From Micromonospora chokoriensis (GTDB taxonomy: Bacteria > Actinomycetota > Actinomycetes > Mycobacteriales > Micromonosporaceae), in NCBI RefSeq assembly GCF_000718555.1, contig NZ_JOAN01000009.1, forward strand, positions 62,001 through 126,000: a DNA stretch of 64,000 nt, read 5' to 3'. The translations under genes and the position numbers were made by a program. Shown in pieces: positions 32,910-40,875 of the stretch (its first letter is position 1; every line of letters begins with the position of its first letter). The notes under the pieces are model-generated. The model was given only the letters and a program-made list of their open reading frames with translations. It had not been told where the DNA came from and did not search any database.

Positions 32910-33883
32910 CGCTCGGCTACCCGGTCGGCCAGCTCGTCCGGGGTGGTCCGCTCCTGTTGCCGGCTGTCCGCCGGCACCAACTGGACCCGGTCCACCAGGC
33001 CGGTGATCGAGTCCAGCCGCCCGGTGCCCAGGCCGTGCCGGGTCACGTTCAGCGCGCCAGCGGCAGCGCCGGTGCGGATGGCGGTCCGGATGTCTCCACC
33101 CTTGGCCACGACGGCCGCCACCCCGGCGGTCATCGAGTCGCCCGCGCCGCGCGGGTCGGCGGCCTCCAGCCGGGGCATCTCGACCTGGAACAGCTCCCCG
33201 TCGATGAGCGCCAACGCCGGTTGGTCGGCGCGGCTCACCACCACCGTCTCCGCGCCGCCGGCGTGTAGCTCGTACATGGCCCGGGTCAGCTCCAGGCTGT
33301 CGTCGCTGCGGGCGCGGCCGTCGCGGATCAACTCCTCGTGACTCACCTTGAGGAAGAACACCCCGCTCTCCAACACCGCACCGAGGTGATCGCCGGAGAG
33401 GTCGACCACCACCCGGCCGCCGTTGGCGCCGAGGTCGGCGGCGAAGCGCCGGTAGAGGTCGGCCGGGACCAGCCACGGCTCGTTCGGCCCACTGAGGATG
33501 CTCACCGCGGCCCGCAGGCCCTCACCGAGGGCCAGGTTGTACAGCTCGTCGATCTCGTGGCGGCTCAGCGGTTGCCCGGGTACGTCGGCGATCTCCTGCC
33601 GGGAACCCTCCCGGCGATCGTGCACGTACCCGCCGCTGCCGGAGTCTCGGACCACCGCCTTGAGGTCCACGCCCTCGCTGATCAGCAGCGGCTCCAGCAC
33701 CTGGCCGATCTCGCCACCGAGGGCGGCACAGAGCACCACGTCGACACCGAGGGAGATCACCATCCGGGCCTGCCAGACGCCCTGCCCGCCGGGGTGCAGG
33801 TGCAGCTCAGGGTGGTCGTTGGGCTGGTCTAGGGTCACCGTCAGCTGTGGTGTTGGCGCGAAGACCATCACGTGCCCACTCAT
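32906..33883 (-). CDS. PfkB-family carbohydrate kinase (1-phosphofructokinase-like)
   Basis: A 325-residue ribokinase-fold kinase. The substrate motif near the N-terminus reads HLHPGGQGVWQAR, a departure from the GGKG-x-N-x-A of hexose-phosphate kinases. The ATP/catalytic motif is EAADPRGAGDSMTAGVAAVV near 260 with the base Asp intact. FruK/LacC-type members phosphorylate sugar phosphates; the altered first motif means the substrate may differ. The ATG at 33883 overlaps a short leader ORF and has only a weak ribosome binding site of its own. It is coupled to surE by a 4-base overlap, so a kinase and a phosphatase are co-translated. Confidence 0.85.
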   Translation of the reverse strand: MSGHVMVFAPTPQLTVTLDQPNDHPELHLHPGGQGVWQARMVISLGVDVVLCAALGGEIGQVLEPLLISEGVDLKAVVRDSGSGGYVHDRREGSRQEIADVPGQPLSRHEIDELYNLALGEGLRAAVSILSGPNEPWLVPADLYRRFAADLGANGGRVVVDLSGDHLGAVLESGVFFLKVSHEELIRDGRARSDDSLELTRAMYELHAGGAETVVVSRADQPALALIDGELFQVEMPRLEAADPRGAGDSMTAGVAAVVAKGGDIRTAIRTGAAAGALNVTRHGLGTGRLDSITGLVDRVQLVPADSRQQERTTPDELADRVAER

Positions 33884-33903
33884 CGTTCGTCGTCGCCGTT
33901 CAT
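33880..33903 (-). CDS. Seven-codon leader ORF overlapping the PfkB start
   Basis: ATG AAC GGC GAC GAC GAA CGA TGA encodes MNGDDER and ends in an ATGA overlap with the kinase ATG. A GGAGGG ribosome binding site lies 8 bases upstream of this ORF, while the kinase itself has none as good. Translation of the leader would deliver ribosomes to the kinase start by re-initiation. Whether it is used is inference. Confidence 0.4.
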   Translation of the reverse strand: MNGDDER

Positions 33904-33926
33904 GCTGGCCGCCCTCCGGCACCGTC

Positions 33927-33942
33927 CGGTTAGTACTAACCG
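33927..33942. promoter_or_regulatory. Perfect 16-bp palindrome, probable operator
   Basis: CGGTTAGTACTAACCG is a perfect dyad in the 190-base gap between the PfkB operon and the divergent SRPBCC gene. The size and symmetry fit a TetR-, MarR- or GntR-type dimer site. It is much less GC-rich than its surroundings. The regulator is not encoded next to it. Confidence 0.65.
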
Positions 33943-34072
33943 ACCTTAATGGGACAGATAGGGCCAGGGCATGCCATCGGCCCGGTCCGTCGCGACGCTG
34001 GGGGGCCGTCGGGCGTTGCCAGCAAGACATCGGTACGGGACGATCGTGCGACCAACGACGGCAGGAGACGGT

Positions 34073-34540
34073 GTGCTCAGCAGCGATACCTTCAGCTACA
34101 CCGTCCAGGCCCGGTGCTCACTCGGCGAGGCGGCGGCGCTGCTCAGCGACCTGACCCGGCAGGGTGAGCTGCACCCGCTGATCGTCCGGGTCCGCCGGGT
34201 GCCGCCCCGGCCCGGCGCGCAGGCCAGCTACACGATCAACGACCGGTTGGCAGCAGGCCCCCTGCGCTTCCGGACCACCTACCACGCGGACGTGCTGATC
34301 AACGAGCCCGACGAGATCGTCATGGTGGCCCGCCAGTGGCCAGCCACCACGGTGCGCAACCACACCCGGCTGCGCCCTGAGCCGGACGGCCTGGTCCGCA
34401 TCGACGTCGAGATCACCCTGACCGCGCCGACCCCGCTGTTCCGTTACGCGTTCCGCCAGGCCCGGGCCGCTCACCTCGCCCTCGCCACCCGGCTGGGCGC
34501 AGCCCTCGACCGCACCGACAACCCGCCACCCCCCGCCTGA
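34073..34540 (+). CDS. SRPBCC-fold (START/cyclase-like) protein
   Basis: A 155-residue protein with the SRPBCC/Bet v 1 pattern: SYTVQARCSLGEAAALLSDL, helix-strand TRQGELHPLIVRVRRVPP, then strands RFRTTYHADVLINEPDEIVM and LVRIDVEITLTAPTPLFRYA, and a C-terminal helix LATRLGAAL. Such proteins bind hydrophobic ligands or act as cyclases. The ligand is unknown. The GTG at 34073 has AGGAGA in front. It is divergent from the PfkB operon across the 16-bp palindrome and convergent with a membrane protein gene 7 bases away. Confidence 0.78.
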   Translation: MLSSDTFSYTVQARCSLGEAAALLSDLTRQGELHPLIVRVRRVPPRPGAQASYTINDRLAAGPLRFRTTYHADVLINEPDEIVMVARQWPATTVRNHTRLRPEPDGLVRIDVEITLTAPTPLFRYAFRQARAAHLALATRLGAALDRTDNPPPPA

Positions 34541-34546
34541 CCCGCC

Positions 34547-35053
34547 TCACCCCACGCCGTCCCGCTCATGGTTCGTGCGGACGGGTCTGGCTGTGCGCCG
34601 TCGGCCCCACGGCTTGTACGTGGACAGCACCGTCGCAATGATCATCAGGCTGGTCGACACCGCCGGCGCGATCACCAGGTCGGCGCGCTCCCGTGCGGGC
34701 AGGGCGGCACCCACCGCTGCGGCGTGCCGCAGGTTCGGGGTGAGCAGAAACAGCACCAACCCGACCATCACCGTGGTGAGTACGAGCTTGACCAGCACCC
34801 AGCGGTGGCGCAGCAGGCCCCACGGGGTGAGCAGCGAACTGGCGACACCGATCAGCCAGACCAGGACGCTCAGCGGCGCGAACAGCACCGTGCCGACCAG
34901 CGCCATGACCGGATAGACCACTGCCGGGTCGGCGCCGCGCTGCACGGCGATGCCGAGGGTGAGCAGCACCAGGTCGGCGCCGAGCCAGCCGAGCGAGGTG
35001 ACGAGGTGCAGGGTGAGCAGCGCCTTGCGGGCGGTGGGTCGGATCCGAGGCAT
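34547..35053 (-). CDS. Four-helix integral membrane protein (DUF2269/CopD-like shape)
   Basis: A 168-residue protein. Helices run through LLTLHLVTSLGWLGADLVLL, VYPVMALVGTVLFAPLSVLV, LVKLVLTTVMVGLVLFLLTP and LVIAPAVSTSLMIIATVLST, ending in a basic tail. A His in helix 1 followed by GWLGAD recalls small membrane proteins of the DUF2269 group. No function is known. It sits alone beside the second copy of the palindromic repeat. Confidence 0.8.
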   Translation of the reverse strand: MPRIRPTARKALLTLHLVTSLGWLGADLVLLTLGIAVQRGADPAVVYPVMALVGTVLFAPLSVLVWLIGVASSLLTPWGLLRHRWVLVKLVLTTVMVGLVLFLLTPNLRHAAAVGAALPARERADLVIAPAVSTSLMIIATVLSTYKPWGRRRTARPVRTNHERDGVG

Positions 35054-35140
35054 GCCGCGATGCTGCCCGCCGGTCGCTGCCGGGTCGTCCGACCGCCGAC
35101 GACATCAGGGGTACGCCCGGCGACGTAGGCCGGCCCGGAC

Positions 35141-35190
35141 GAGCGTGATGCCTGTGAGTCATCACGATGACTCACAGGCATCACACGCTC
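35141..35190. repeat. Dispersed palindromic repeat, copy 2
   Basis: GAGCGTGATGCCTGTGAGTC then ATCACGATGACTCACAGGCA and TCACACGCTC. Its two halves are near-perfect inverted copies of each other (GATGCCTGTGAGTCAT against ATGACTCACAGGCATC). It matches the reverse complement of the element at 10448-10495 over most of its length. It lies between two genes and just past the stop of the secreted cell-wall protein. Confidence 0.75.
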
Positions 35191-35206
35191 TGGGGAACGG
35201 GTGGGG

Positions 35207-36274
35207 TCAGTAGACCGACAGGTGTACGTGGTTGGTGTGGTCGGTGGACGGGGTGCCGTTCGCCCCGCTGTACGACTTCCACCCGCTGCTGGGCAGCCAG
35301 ATCTGCCGGTACCAGATCACGTAGAGCACGGCGAGCCGGTCCGCGTTGCGGATGAAGTACGCCGCCAGGTTGTTGCCGTACGTCTTGTCGCCGCCGGTGG
35401 CGTTTCCGCCGAAGCCGCCCTTCTGCGCCGCGAAGTCGCAGGCCCGACCCTTCGGGTGTTCACCGGAGCCGCTGGGGCGGTGGCAGGAGACGTAGCGGGT
35501 GAAGCCGGCGGCCTTGGCCTGGTTGAGCGCGTGCAGGGTGCGCGGGGTGATGCAGCCGCTGGCCGGTGTGGGGTCGTTGACGCTGCACGACTCCGATGGC
35601 CAGGAGCCGTCGGAGTTGCGCGGCGCGGCCTGCGCGTTGACGGCGGAGGTGCCCCGGTTGGAGTCGGTGTCGGCGGTGGTGGTCTGCGGCTTGGGTGTGG
35701 TGGCCACGGTCAGGGCCCGTTCGGCCTGCTCCTTGCGTTTGGCCATCACCGCGACCTGCTTGCGTTGCTCGTTGATCTCGCCGTTCAGGGCGACCTGGGT
35801 GCGGTTGGCCTGTTCCTTGCTGTTCAGCAGGTCGCGCAGCGCCCGGTCCTCGTTGGCGGCCACCGCGTCCAGTGCCCTCGCCCGGTCCATGAAGCGTTCC
35901 GGGGTGTTGCTGTTGAGCAGCGCCGACATCACGCCGAGCCGGCCGGTGCGGTACGCCAGTTCGGCGATCTCGTCGACCTTGCCGTTGCGCTGGGCGATCT
36001 CGACCTCGATGGTCTTCAGCTGGGTGGCGAGCTGCTGCTGCCGTTGCACGGAGGTGTCCAGGGCGCGTCTCGCGTCCAGGTAGCCCTTGCTGGCCGCCTC
36101 GAGTTGGGCACGCAACGCCGGGGTGCCGCCCTCTTCGTCGGAGTCGGGTGCGGCGGCCCGCTGGCCGGTCGGGGGAGCGGCCGAGGCGGTGCCGGCCGGG
36201 AGCGCGACGCCGAGGGCGAACATCGCGACGATCAGGGCCGCCAATCGGGCGGCGGGTGGTCGTGCTGGTGCCAC
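35207..36274 (-). CDS. Secreted coiled-coil protein with C-terminal ARB_07466-like domain (cell-wall associated)
   Basis: A 355-residue exported protein. The signal peptide (Ala/Leu-rich, LAALIVAMFALGVALPAG to TASAAP) precedes a long coiled coil (residues 50-195; EIAQRNGKVDEIAELAYRTG, ALNGEINEQRKQVAVMAKRK). A linker leads to a Cys-bearing C-terminal domain: PASGCITPRTLHALNQAKAA, FTRYVSCHRPSGSGEHPKGR, and THHVHL-like end DHTNHVHLSVY. This resembles M15/VanY-type peptidoglycan-active folds, with His residues suited to bind metal, but catalysis is unproven. The GTG at 36274 has GGAAGGA in front. Expression is under the c-di-AMP riboswitch directly upstream. Confidence 0.85.
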   Translation of the reverse strand: MAPARPPAARLAALIVAMFALGVALPAGTASAAPPTGQRAAAPDSDEEGGTPALRAQLEAASKGYLDARRALDTSVQRQQQLATQLKTIEVEIAQRNGKVDEIAELAYRTGRLGVMSALLNSNTPERFMDRARALDAVAANEDRALRDLLNSKEQANRTQVALNGEINEQRKQVAVMAKRKEQAERALTVATTPKPQTTTADTDSNRGTSAVNAQAAPRNSDGSWPSESCSVNDPTPASGCITPRTLHALNQAKAAGFTRYVSCHRPSGSGEHPKGRACDFAAQKGGFGGNATGGDKTYGNNLAAYFIRNADRLAVLYVIWYRQIWLPSSGWKSYSGANGTPSTDHTNHVHLSVY

Positions 36275-36291
36275 TGCGCATGTCCTTCCGT

Positions 36292-36410
36292 CAGCCGCCG
36301 ACCGGGTTAGCTGACGGGTTCGGGACGGAAGATCCCTACCGCTGACGCGGATGCACCCCAGGAACATGGTTCCCCGGTTCGCCCAGGTGGGCGATTAGGC
36401 GGCGACCGCC
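36292..36410 (-). promoter_or_regulatory. c-di-AMP riboswitch (ydaO-yuaA class)
   Basis: Read on the minus strand, the leader contains the conserved blocks CGAACCGGGGAACC, then GGGGTG, and finally TCCCGAACCCGTCAGCTAAC followed by CCGGTCGGCGG, close to the ydaO consensus in order and spacing. It ends about 18 bases before the GTG of the secreted coiled-coil protein, with GGAAGGA just after it. This class binds cyclic di-AMP and usually turns genes off at high ligand; in actinobacteria it precedes NLP/P60, Rpf and similar wall-remodelling genes, as here. Confidence 0.93.
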
Positions 36411-36531
36411 ACCGGCGCCGGGAGGGCGCCGCCTCGTGGAGGCCGGGACCGAGCTTACCGGTGCCGGTGGGGCGGCTGCAGCGAATGTGACGGACGGTGC
36501 GTGCGTCGTCACGAAAAATGACGGCACTCCG

Positions 36532-37458
36532 TCACCACTCGATGGAGCCGCACGCCCCGGAGGCGGCGCCGGGCTCGATCTGCAACGTCGCGTGCTCAAT
36601 GCGGAAGTCGTCGTGCAGGGCCGTACGCGCTGCGGTGAGCACCGCGCCGACCTCCGCGCCGGGGGCCATGGTCAGGTGTGCGGAGGCCACGTCCATGCCC
36701 GAGGTGAGCGTCCAGACGTGTAGGTCGTGCACCTCGACGACACCGGGGACCGCGGCCAACCGGTCGTGCACGGCTGTCACCTGGAGGTGCTCCGGGGCGG
36801 CCTGCACCAGGATGCGGACGGCGGCGCGCGCCAGCCGCCAGGTGCGCGGCAGGATGAACACGCCGATGGCGACGGCGACCAGGGGGTCGGCCCACCACCA
36901 GTCGGTGACGGTGATGAGCAGCGCCGCGCCGATGACGCCAAGCGAGCCGAGCAGGTCGCCGAGCACCTCCAGATAGGCGCCCTGGAGGTTGATGCTCTCC
37001 CGGGCCCCGGCGCGCAGGAGGGCGAAGGCGGCGACGTTCGCGAGCAGGCCGAGTACGGCCACCGCGAGCATCGGGCCGGCGATGACCTGGTGTGGGTCGC
37101 CGAAGCGGCGGATCGCCTCGATCACCACGTAGATCGCGACGCCGGAGAGCAGAACGGCGTTGGCCAGCGCGGCGAGCACTTCGAGTCGATAGAGCCCGAA
37201 GGTGCGCTGCGGGTCGCCGGTGGCCCGCCGGGTCGCGGTGATCGCGGCCAGCGCCATCCCGATGCCGAGCACGTCGGTGAACATGTGCCCGGCGTCGGAG
37301 AGCAGGGCCAGCGAGCCGGTGTGCAGGGCGACCACCGCCTCGACCACCATCAGGGTGGCGAGCAGCGCGAATGCCGCCCAGAGTCGACCCCGGTGCTGGT
37401 GTGCGGCATTGGCGACGGACCCGTGGTGGTGGTCATGACCTGCACCCACGAGAATCAC
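36532..37458 (-). CDS. czcD: Cation diffusion facilitator (Zn2+/Cd2+/Co2+ efflux)
   Basis: A 308-residue CDF transporter. A His-rich start (AGHDHHHGSVANAAHQHRG) precedes six helices. Helix 2 carries the metal site ALLSDAGHMFTDVLGIGMAL (D-x-x-H-x-x-x-D) and helix 5 ESINLQGAYLEVLGDLLGSL. A cytosolic ferredoxin-like C-terminal domain follows (VVEVHDLHVWTLTSGMDVAS). It exports divalent metal in exchange for protons. GTG at 37458 is used; another GTG lies 3 codons on. A dyad at 37492-37513 suggests metal-responsive control. Confidence 0.92.
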   Translation of the reverse strand: MILVGAGHDHHHGSVANAAHQHRGRLWAAFALLATLMVVEAVVALHTGSLALLSDAGHMFTDVLGIGMALAAITATRRATGDPQRTFGLYRLEVLAALANAVLLSGVAIYVVIEAIRRFGDPHQVIAGPMLAVAVLGLLANVAAFALLRAGARESINLQGAYLEVLGDLLGSLGVIGAALLITVTDWWWADPLVAVAIGVFILPRTWRLARAAVRILVQAAPEHLQVTAVHDRLAAVPGVVEVHDLHVWTLTSGMDVASAHLTMAPGAEVGAVLTAARTALHDDFRIEHATLQIEPGAASGACGSIEW

Positions 37459-37491
37459 CTTCCGCCGCTGGTCGGGGCCGGGTCAAATGTA

Positions 37492-37513
37492 TGCTCACAT
37501 CGCTATGTGTGCA
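37492..37513 (-). promoter_or_regulatory. Probable metal-regulator operator upstream of the CDF gene
   Basis: TGCTCACAT-CGCT-ATGTGTGCA is an imperfect dyad (one mismatch per 9-base arm) centred 45 bases before the transporter start, in a locally AT-rich stretch. ArsR/SmtB-type metal sensors bind similar imperfect inverted repeats. The sensor gene is not adjacent, so the assignment is inference. Confidence 0.5.
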
Positions 37514-37555
37514 AGTGTACGTGCTGCGCCTCTCGCGGGCGGCAGTCCGCGCAGA

Positions 37556-39670
37556 TCAGCCCGTCGGATCGATGGTGGTGAGCCGCTGGGTGGCCCGGGA
37601 CAGCGCCACGTACAGCGTGCGTACCCCGGCACCCGGATCCGCCCGGATCTCGCTCGGAGCGACGAGCACCACCCCGTCGTACTCCATGCCCTTGGCCTCC
37701 AGGCTGGTCACCACCTGCAACCTCGGCGCGTCGAGCGCGTCGAGCCAACCGGCGACCTCGTCGCGGCGGGGGACCGGCGTGATCACGCCGACCGTGCCCT
37801 CCACCTCGGCCAGCAGGCTGGCGGCCGCCTGCACGGTCGCGGTCTGCAACCCCGTCGCGGGCACCACCAGCTCGACCGGCTCGACCCCGGTGGAGCGGAC
37901 GGCGGTCGGCAGTGGCAGGTCGGGGTAGAGCCGGCGGATCTCCGCCGCCGCCACCGCGAAGATCTCCGCCGAGTTGCGGTAGTTGGTGGTGAGCGTGAAG
38001 TCGTGTCGCTTGCGCCGGCCCAACGCCTGGTCGCGGGCTCGGTTCAGCTCCTCCGGGTCACCGGTCCACGCGGTCTGCGCGGGGTCGCCCACCACGGTCC
38101 AGGAGGCGAGCTTGCCGCGCCGACCGATCATCCGCCACTGCATCGGCGAGACGTCCTGGGCCTCGTCCACCACCACGTGCGCGTACTCCCGGTAGTCCTC
38201 CGGGCGTTCCCGGGCCGCCGCGCGGGCGGCCCGCTGCCGGTCGCCGAGGGTGCTCAGCTCGCGGACGCCGCCCGCGAGCTGGAACGGGTCGCGTCGCGCG
38301 CGGGCCGGCTGCACGGGCTTACCGAGCAGCGCGTCCAACTCGTCCAGCAGCGCCACGTCGGCGATGGTCAACCCGACCGAGTCCAGATTCCGGTACGCGG
38401 CGTTGAGCAGTCGGATCTCCGCCGAGGAGAGGATCCCCCCGGCGTACCGGCGCAGCCGGTCCGGCTGCGCCAGCCAGCCGAGCACGTGTCGGGGGTGCAG
38501 CCGAGGCCACCACGCCTTGAGAAACTCCCGGAACTCCGACCGCTCGGCGATCTCCGCCTCGAAGGCCGGCTGCTCCGGCAGTCGGACGCCCACCTCCCGG
38601 GCCTGCGCCCAGAGCGCGGCGAACACCCCGTCGAACCCGGCCCGGCGCACCTCGTTGCGCCGTCCGCCACGTTGCAGCACGCGGTCCCGGATCCGGTCCA
38701 GCGCGGCCCGGTCCAGCCGCAGCAGCGTGCCCCGGTAGAGCAGCCGCAGCTCACTCGGGCCGCCCGGCACGGCGTCGCGGGCCGCCCGTTCCAGCACTCG
38801 GCGCATCCGTAGCGAGCCCTTCACCGCCGCCACCTCGGGCGGGTCGGGGCGGGTGGCGGTCATCCCGGGAAAGAGCGTGCCCAGCGAGTGCAGGGTCGCG
38901 GTGTCCTCACCGAGCGACGGCAGCACGGAGCCGATGTACTCGACGAAGACCGACGACGGGCCGACCACCAGGATGCCGCCGCCGGCGTAGCGGCTGCGGT
39001 CGGAGTAGAGCAGGAACGCGGCCCGGTGCAGGGCGACCGCGGTCTTGCCGGTGCCGGGGCCGCCCGCGACGATCGTCACCCCGGAGCCGGGCGAGCGGAT
39101 CGCCTCGTCCTGCTCCCGCTGGATGGTCGCCACGATGTCCCGCATGCCCCGGCCGGTGGCCTTGGACAGGGTGGCCAGCAATGCGCCGTCACCGACGACA
39201 GTCATCCCCTCCGGGGCGGCGGTCGGGTCGAGCAGGTCGTCCTCGATCCGGGTGACCCGCTCGGCGCGGGACTGGATCGTGCGGCGCCGCACCACGTCCA
39301 GCGGCTGCGCCGGGGTGGCCTGGTAGAAAGCGGCGGCGGCCGGCGCGCGCCAGTCGACGACGAGCGTGGTGGCGTCCTCGTCGCGGATCCCGAGTCGCCC
39401 GACGTGCAGCACCTGACGGTTGTGCAGGTCCAGCCGGCCGAAGACCAGCCCCTCATGCTCGGCGTCCAGGATGTGCCGCCGCTGCGCCGCGTGGAAGACC
39501 ATCGCGTCGCGCTCGACCAGCGCGCCGTGCGTGCCCACCCGGGCCATCCGGTAGCCGTCGCGTTCGGCGCGGACGGCCGACCGCCGCAACTCGGCCAGTC
39601 GGGCGTACACCCGGTCGAGGTGTCGTTGCTCGACGGCGATCTCCTGCTCGAGGCCGGTCTGGTCGGTCAA
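37556..39670 (-). CDS. helR: HelD/HelR-type RNA polymerase-recycling ATPase
   Basis: A 704-residue UvrD-like ATPase. The N-terminal antiparallel coiled coil (LEQEIAVEQRHLDRVYARLA) and the insert region before the NTPase are typical of HelD factors that enter the RNA polymerase channels. Walker A is AGGPGTGKTAVALHRAAF near residue 205; DEAQDVSPMQWRMIG is Walker B, with GDPAQTAWTG and, near the end, LEAKGMEYDGVVLVAPS and LYVALSRATQRL. Known HelR proteins of actinobacteria dislodge stalled polymerase and give tolerance to rifampicin. I chose a TTG at 39670 with GAAGGAG in front. The gene stands alone. Confidence 0.85.
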   Translation of the reverse strand: MTDQTGLEQEIAVEQRHLDRVYARLAELRRSAVRAERDGYRMARVGTHGALVERDAMVFHAAQRRHILDAEHEGLVFGRLDLHNRQVLHVGRLGIRDEDATTLVVDWRAPAAAAFYQATPAQPLDVVRRRTIQSRAERVTRIEDDLLDPTAAPEGMTVVGDGALLATLSKATGRGMRDIVATIQREQDEAIRSPGSGVTIVAGGPGTGKTAVALHRAAFLLYSDRSRYAGGGILVVGPSSVFVEYIGSVLPSLGEDTATLHSLGTLFPGMTATRPDPPEVAAVKGSLRMRRVLERAARDAVPGGPSELRLLYRGTLLRLDRAALDRIRDRVLQRGGRRNEVRRAGFDGVFAALWAQAREVGVRLPEQPAFEAEIAERSEFREFLKAWWPRLHPRHVLGWLAQPDRLRRYAGGILSSAEIRLLNAAYRNLDSVGLTIADVALLDELDALLGKPVQPARARRDPFQLAGGVRELSTLGDRQRAARAAARERPEDYREYAHVVVDEAQDVSPMQWRMIGRRGKLASWTVVGDPAQTAWTGDPEELNRARDQALGRRKRHDFTLTTNYRNSAEIFAVAAAEIRRLYPDLPLPTAVRSTGVEPVELVVPATGLQTATVQAAASLLAEVEGTVGVITPVPRRDEVAGWLDALDAPRLQVVTSLEAKGMEYDGVVLVAPSEIRADPGAGVRTLYVALSRATQRLTTIDPTG

Positions 39671-39778
39671 CGCACGCTCCTTCAAAGGTCGCCGGCAGGC
39701 GGCGGAAACCGCGCGGGCCAACCGCAGAAGGGTACGGCCCCGGGCCCGACCCGCCGCGCCCGAGGTGCGGGAACGCGC

Positions 39779-40726
39779 TCAGGCACCCGTCTCGGCGGGT
39801 GTTCCGGCACGCTGGGTCGGCGGCGTTTCGGTGAGCACCCGCCGCACCACGCCGGTGAGCGCGGCATTGACCTCGTCCGGGCGTTCCATCATCAGCATGT
39901 GCCCGGCACCTGGGCAAACGGTCAGCTCGGTGGCCGGCAGAGCGGCCGCGATCGACTCGGCGCACGGCGGTGGGGTCAGTCGATCCCGGTCGCCGACCAG
40001 CGCGGCGGCCGGCAGGTGGGCCAACGCCGCGAGGGTGTCCAGACGATGTTGGGTGCCGATGGAGGCGCGGAACCCGCCGATCGAACGCAGTGAGGCCCGG
40101 GCCACCGCCGACGTCACCAGGCGGATGTCGGCCGGCTCACAGCGGTCACCGAAGAGCATCCACCGGATGCTCGGCTGCAGCGCGTTCAGCAGTGCCCGGG
40201 GCGCCCGCCACGAGCCACACCGGGCCAGCACGCCGGCGCCTGTCGTCTCGGCCAGCCGGATCAACCGGGCGATCCGCGGTGAGAGCCCGTAGACGGTGTG
40301 CGCGTGCCCCTCGGCGGTGGTCGAGACGAAGACCAGCCCGGCGGTACGGGCGGCGAAGTGCGCGGGGTGGCGGTGGGCGTACTCCATGATCGTCATGCCG
40401 CCCATCGAGTGCCCGACCAGCACCACCGGGCCGGTCGGCGCCACCGCGTCGAGCACGGCGGCCAGATCGTCGCCCAGCTGGGCCAGGGTGGCCGTGGGCA
40501 GCGCCATGCAACTGGAGCGGCCGTGCCCTCGCGCGTCGTAGGCGACGACCCGCACCGCCGGGCCGAACGATGCGCCGGTGAGCGCGTCGACCTGCCGATG
40601 CCAGGCGCGCCGGTCCAGCGTCCAGCCGTGCAGCAGGATGGCGGTGACCTGGGCGTCCGTCGGGCCGCTCGCCTCGACGTTGAGCCGTACGCCGTCCGGC
40701 AGGCCGACCTCGAACCGCTCTGGCAT
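39779..40726 (-). CDS. Alpha/beta hydrolase
   Basis: A 315-residue hydrolase. VTAILLHGWTLDRRAWHRQV holds the oxyanion HG, then YDARGHGRS, the nucleophile elbow GHSMGG (near 115), the acid region VGDRDRLTPP and the catalytic His in GAGHMLMMERP. All triad parts are present, so it should be active, perhaps as a haloperoxidase-like esterase. Start ATG 40726 is preceded by GGGGAGG. It lies 108 bases upstream of HelR on the same strand but with its own spacing; substrate unknown. Confidence 0.85.
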   Translation of the reverse strand: MPERFEVGLPDGVRLNVEASGPTDAQVTAILLHGWTLDRRAWHRQVDALTGASFGPAVRVVAYDARGHGRSSCMALPTATLAQLGDDLAAVLDAVAPTGPVVLVGHSMGGMTIMEYAHRHPAHFAARTAGLVFVSTTAEGHAHTVYGLSPRIARLIRLAETTGAGVLARCGSWRAPRALLNALQPSIRWMLFGDRCEPADIRLVTSAVARASLRSIGGFRASIGTQHRLDTLAALAHLPAAALVGDRDRLTPPPCAESIAAALPATELTVCPGAGHMLMMERPDEVNAALTGVVRRVLTETPPTQRAGTPAETGA

Positions 40727-40875
40727 CGCCACCTCCCCAGGGCCGCCCGGCATCACCAGCACCTCCGATACCCGCCGGTAACACCGGCTACCCGTCATGA
40801 CACCACGCCAATCGCGCCGTGGCGAACATTCCCGACCGCGCCCGTGCTGGGCGGCGGCGGGCCAAGCTGAACGGC

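Noticed and set aside
37487..40093. Two long plus-strand frames opposite HelR.
   Set aside because: Composition is mirror-like (Arg/Gly/Val-rich) and HelR on the minus strand carries all ATPase motifs.
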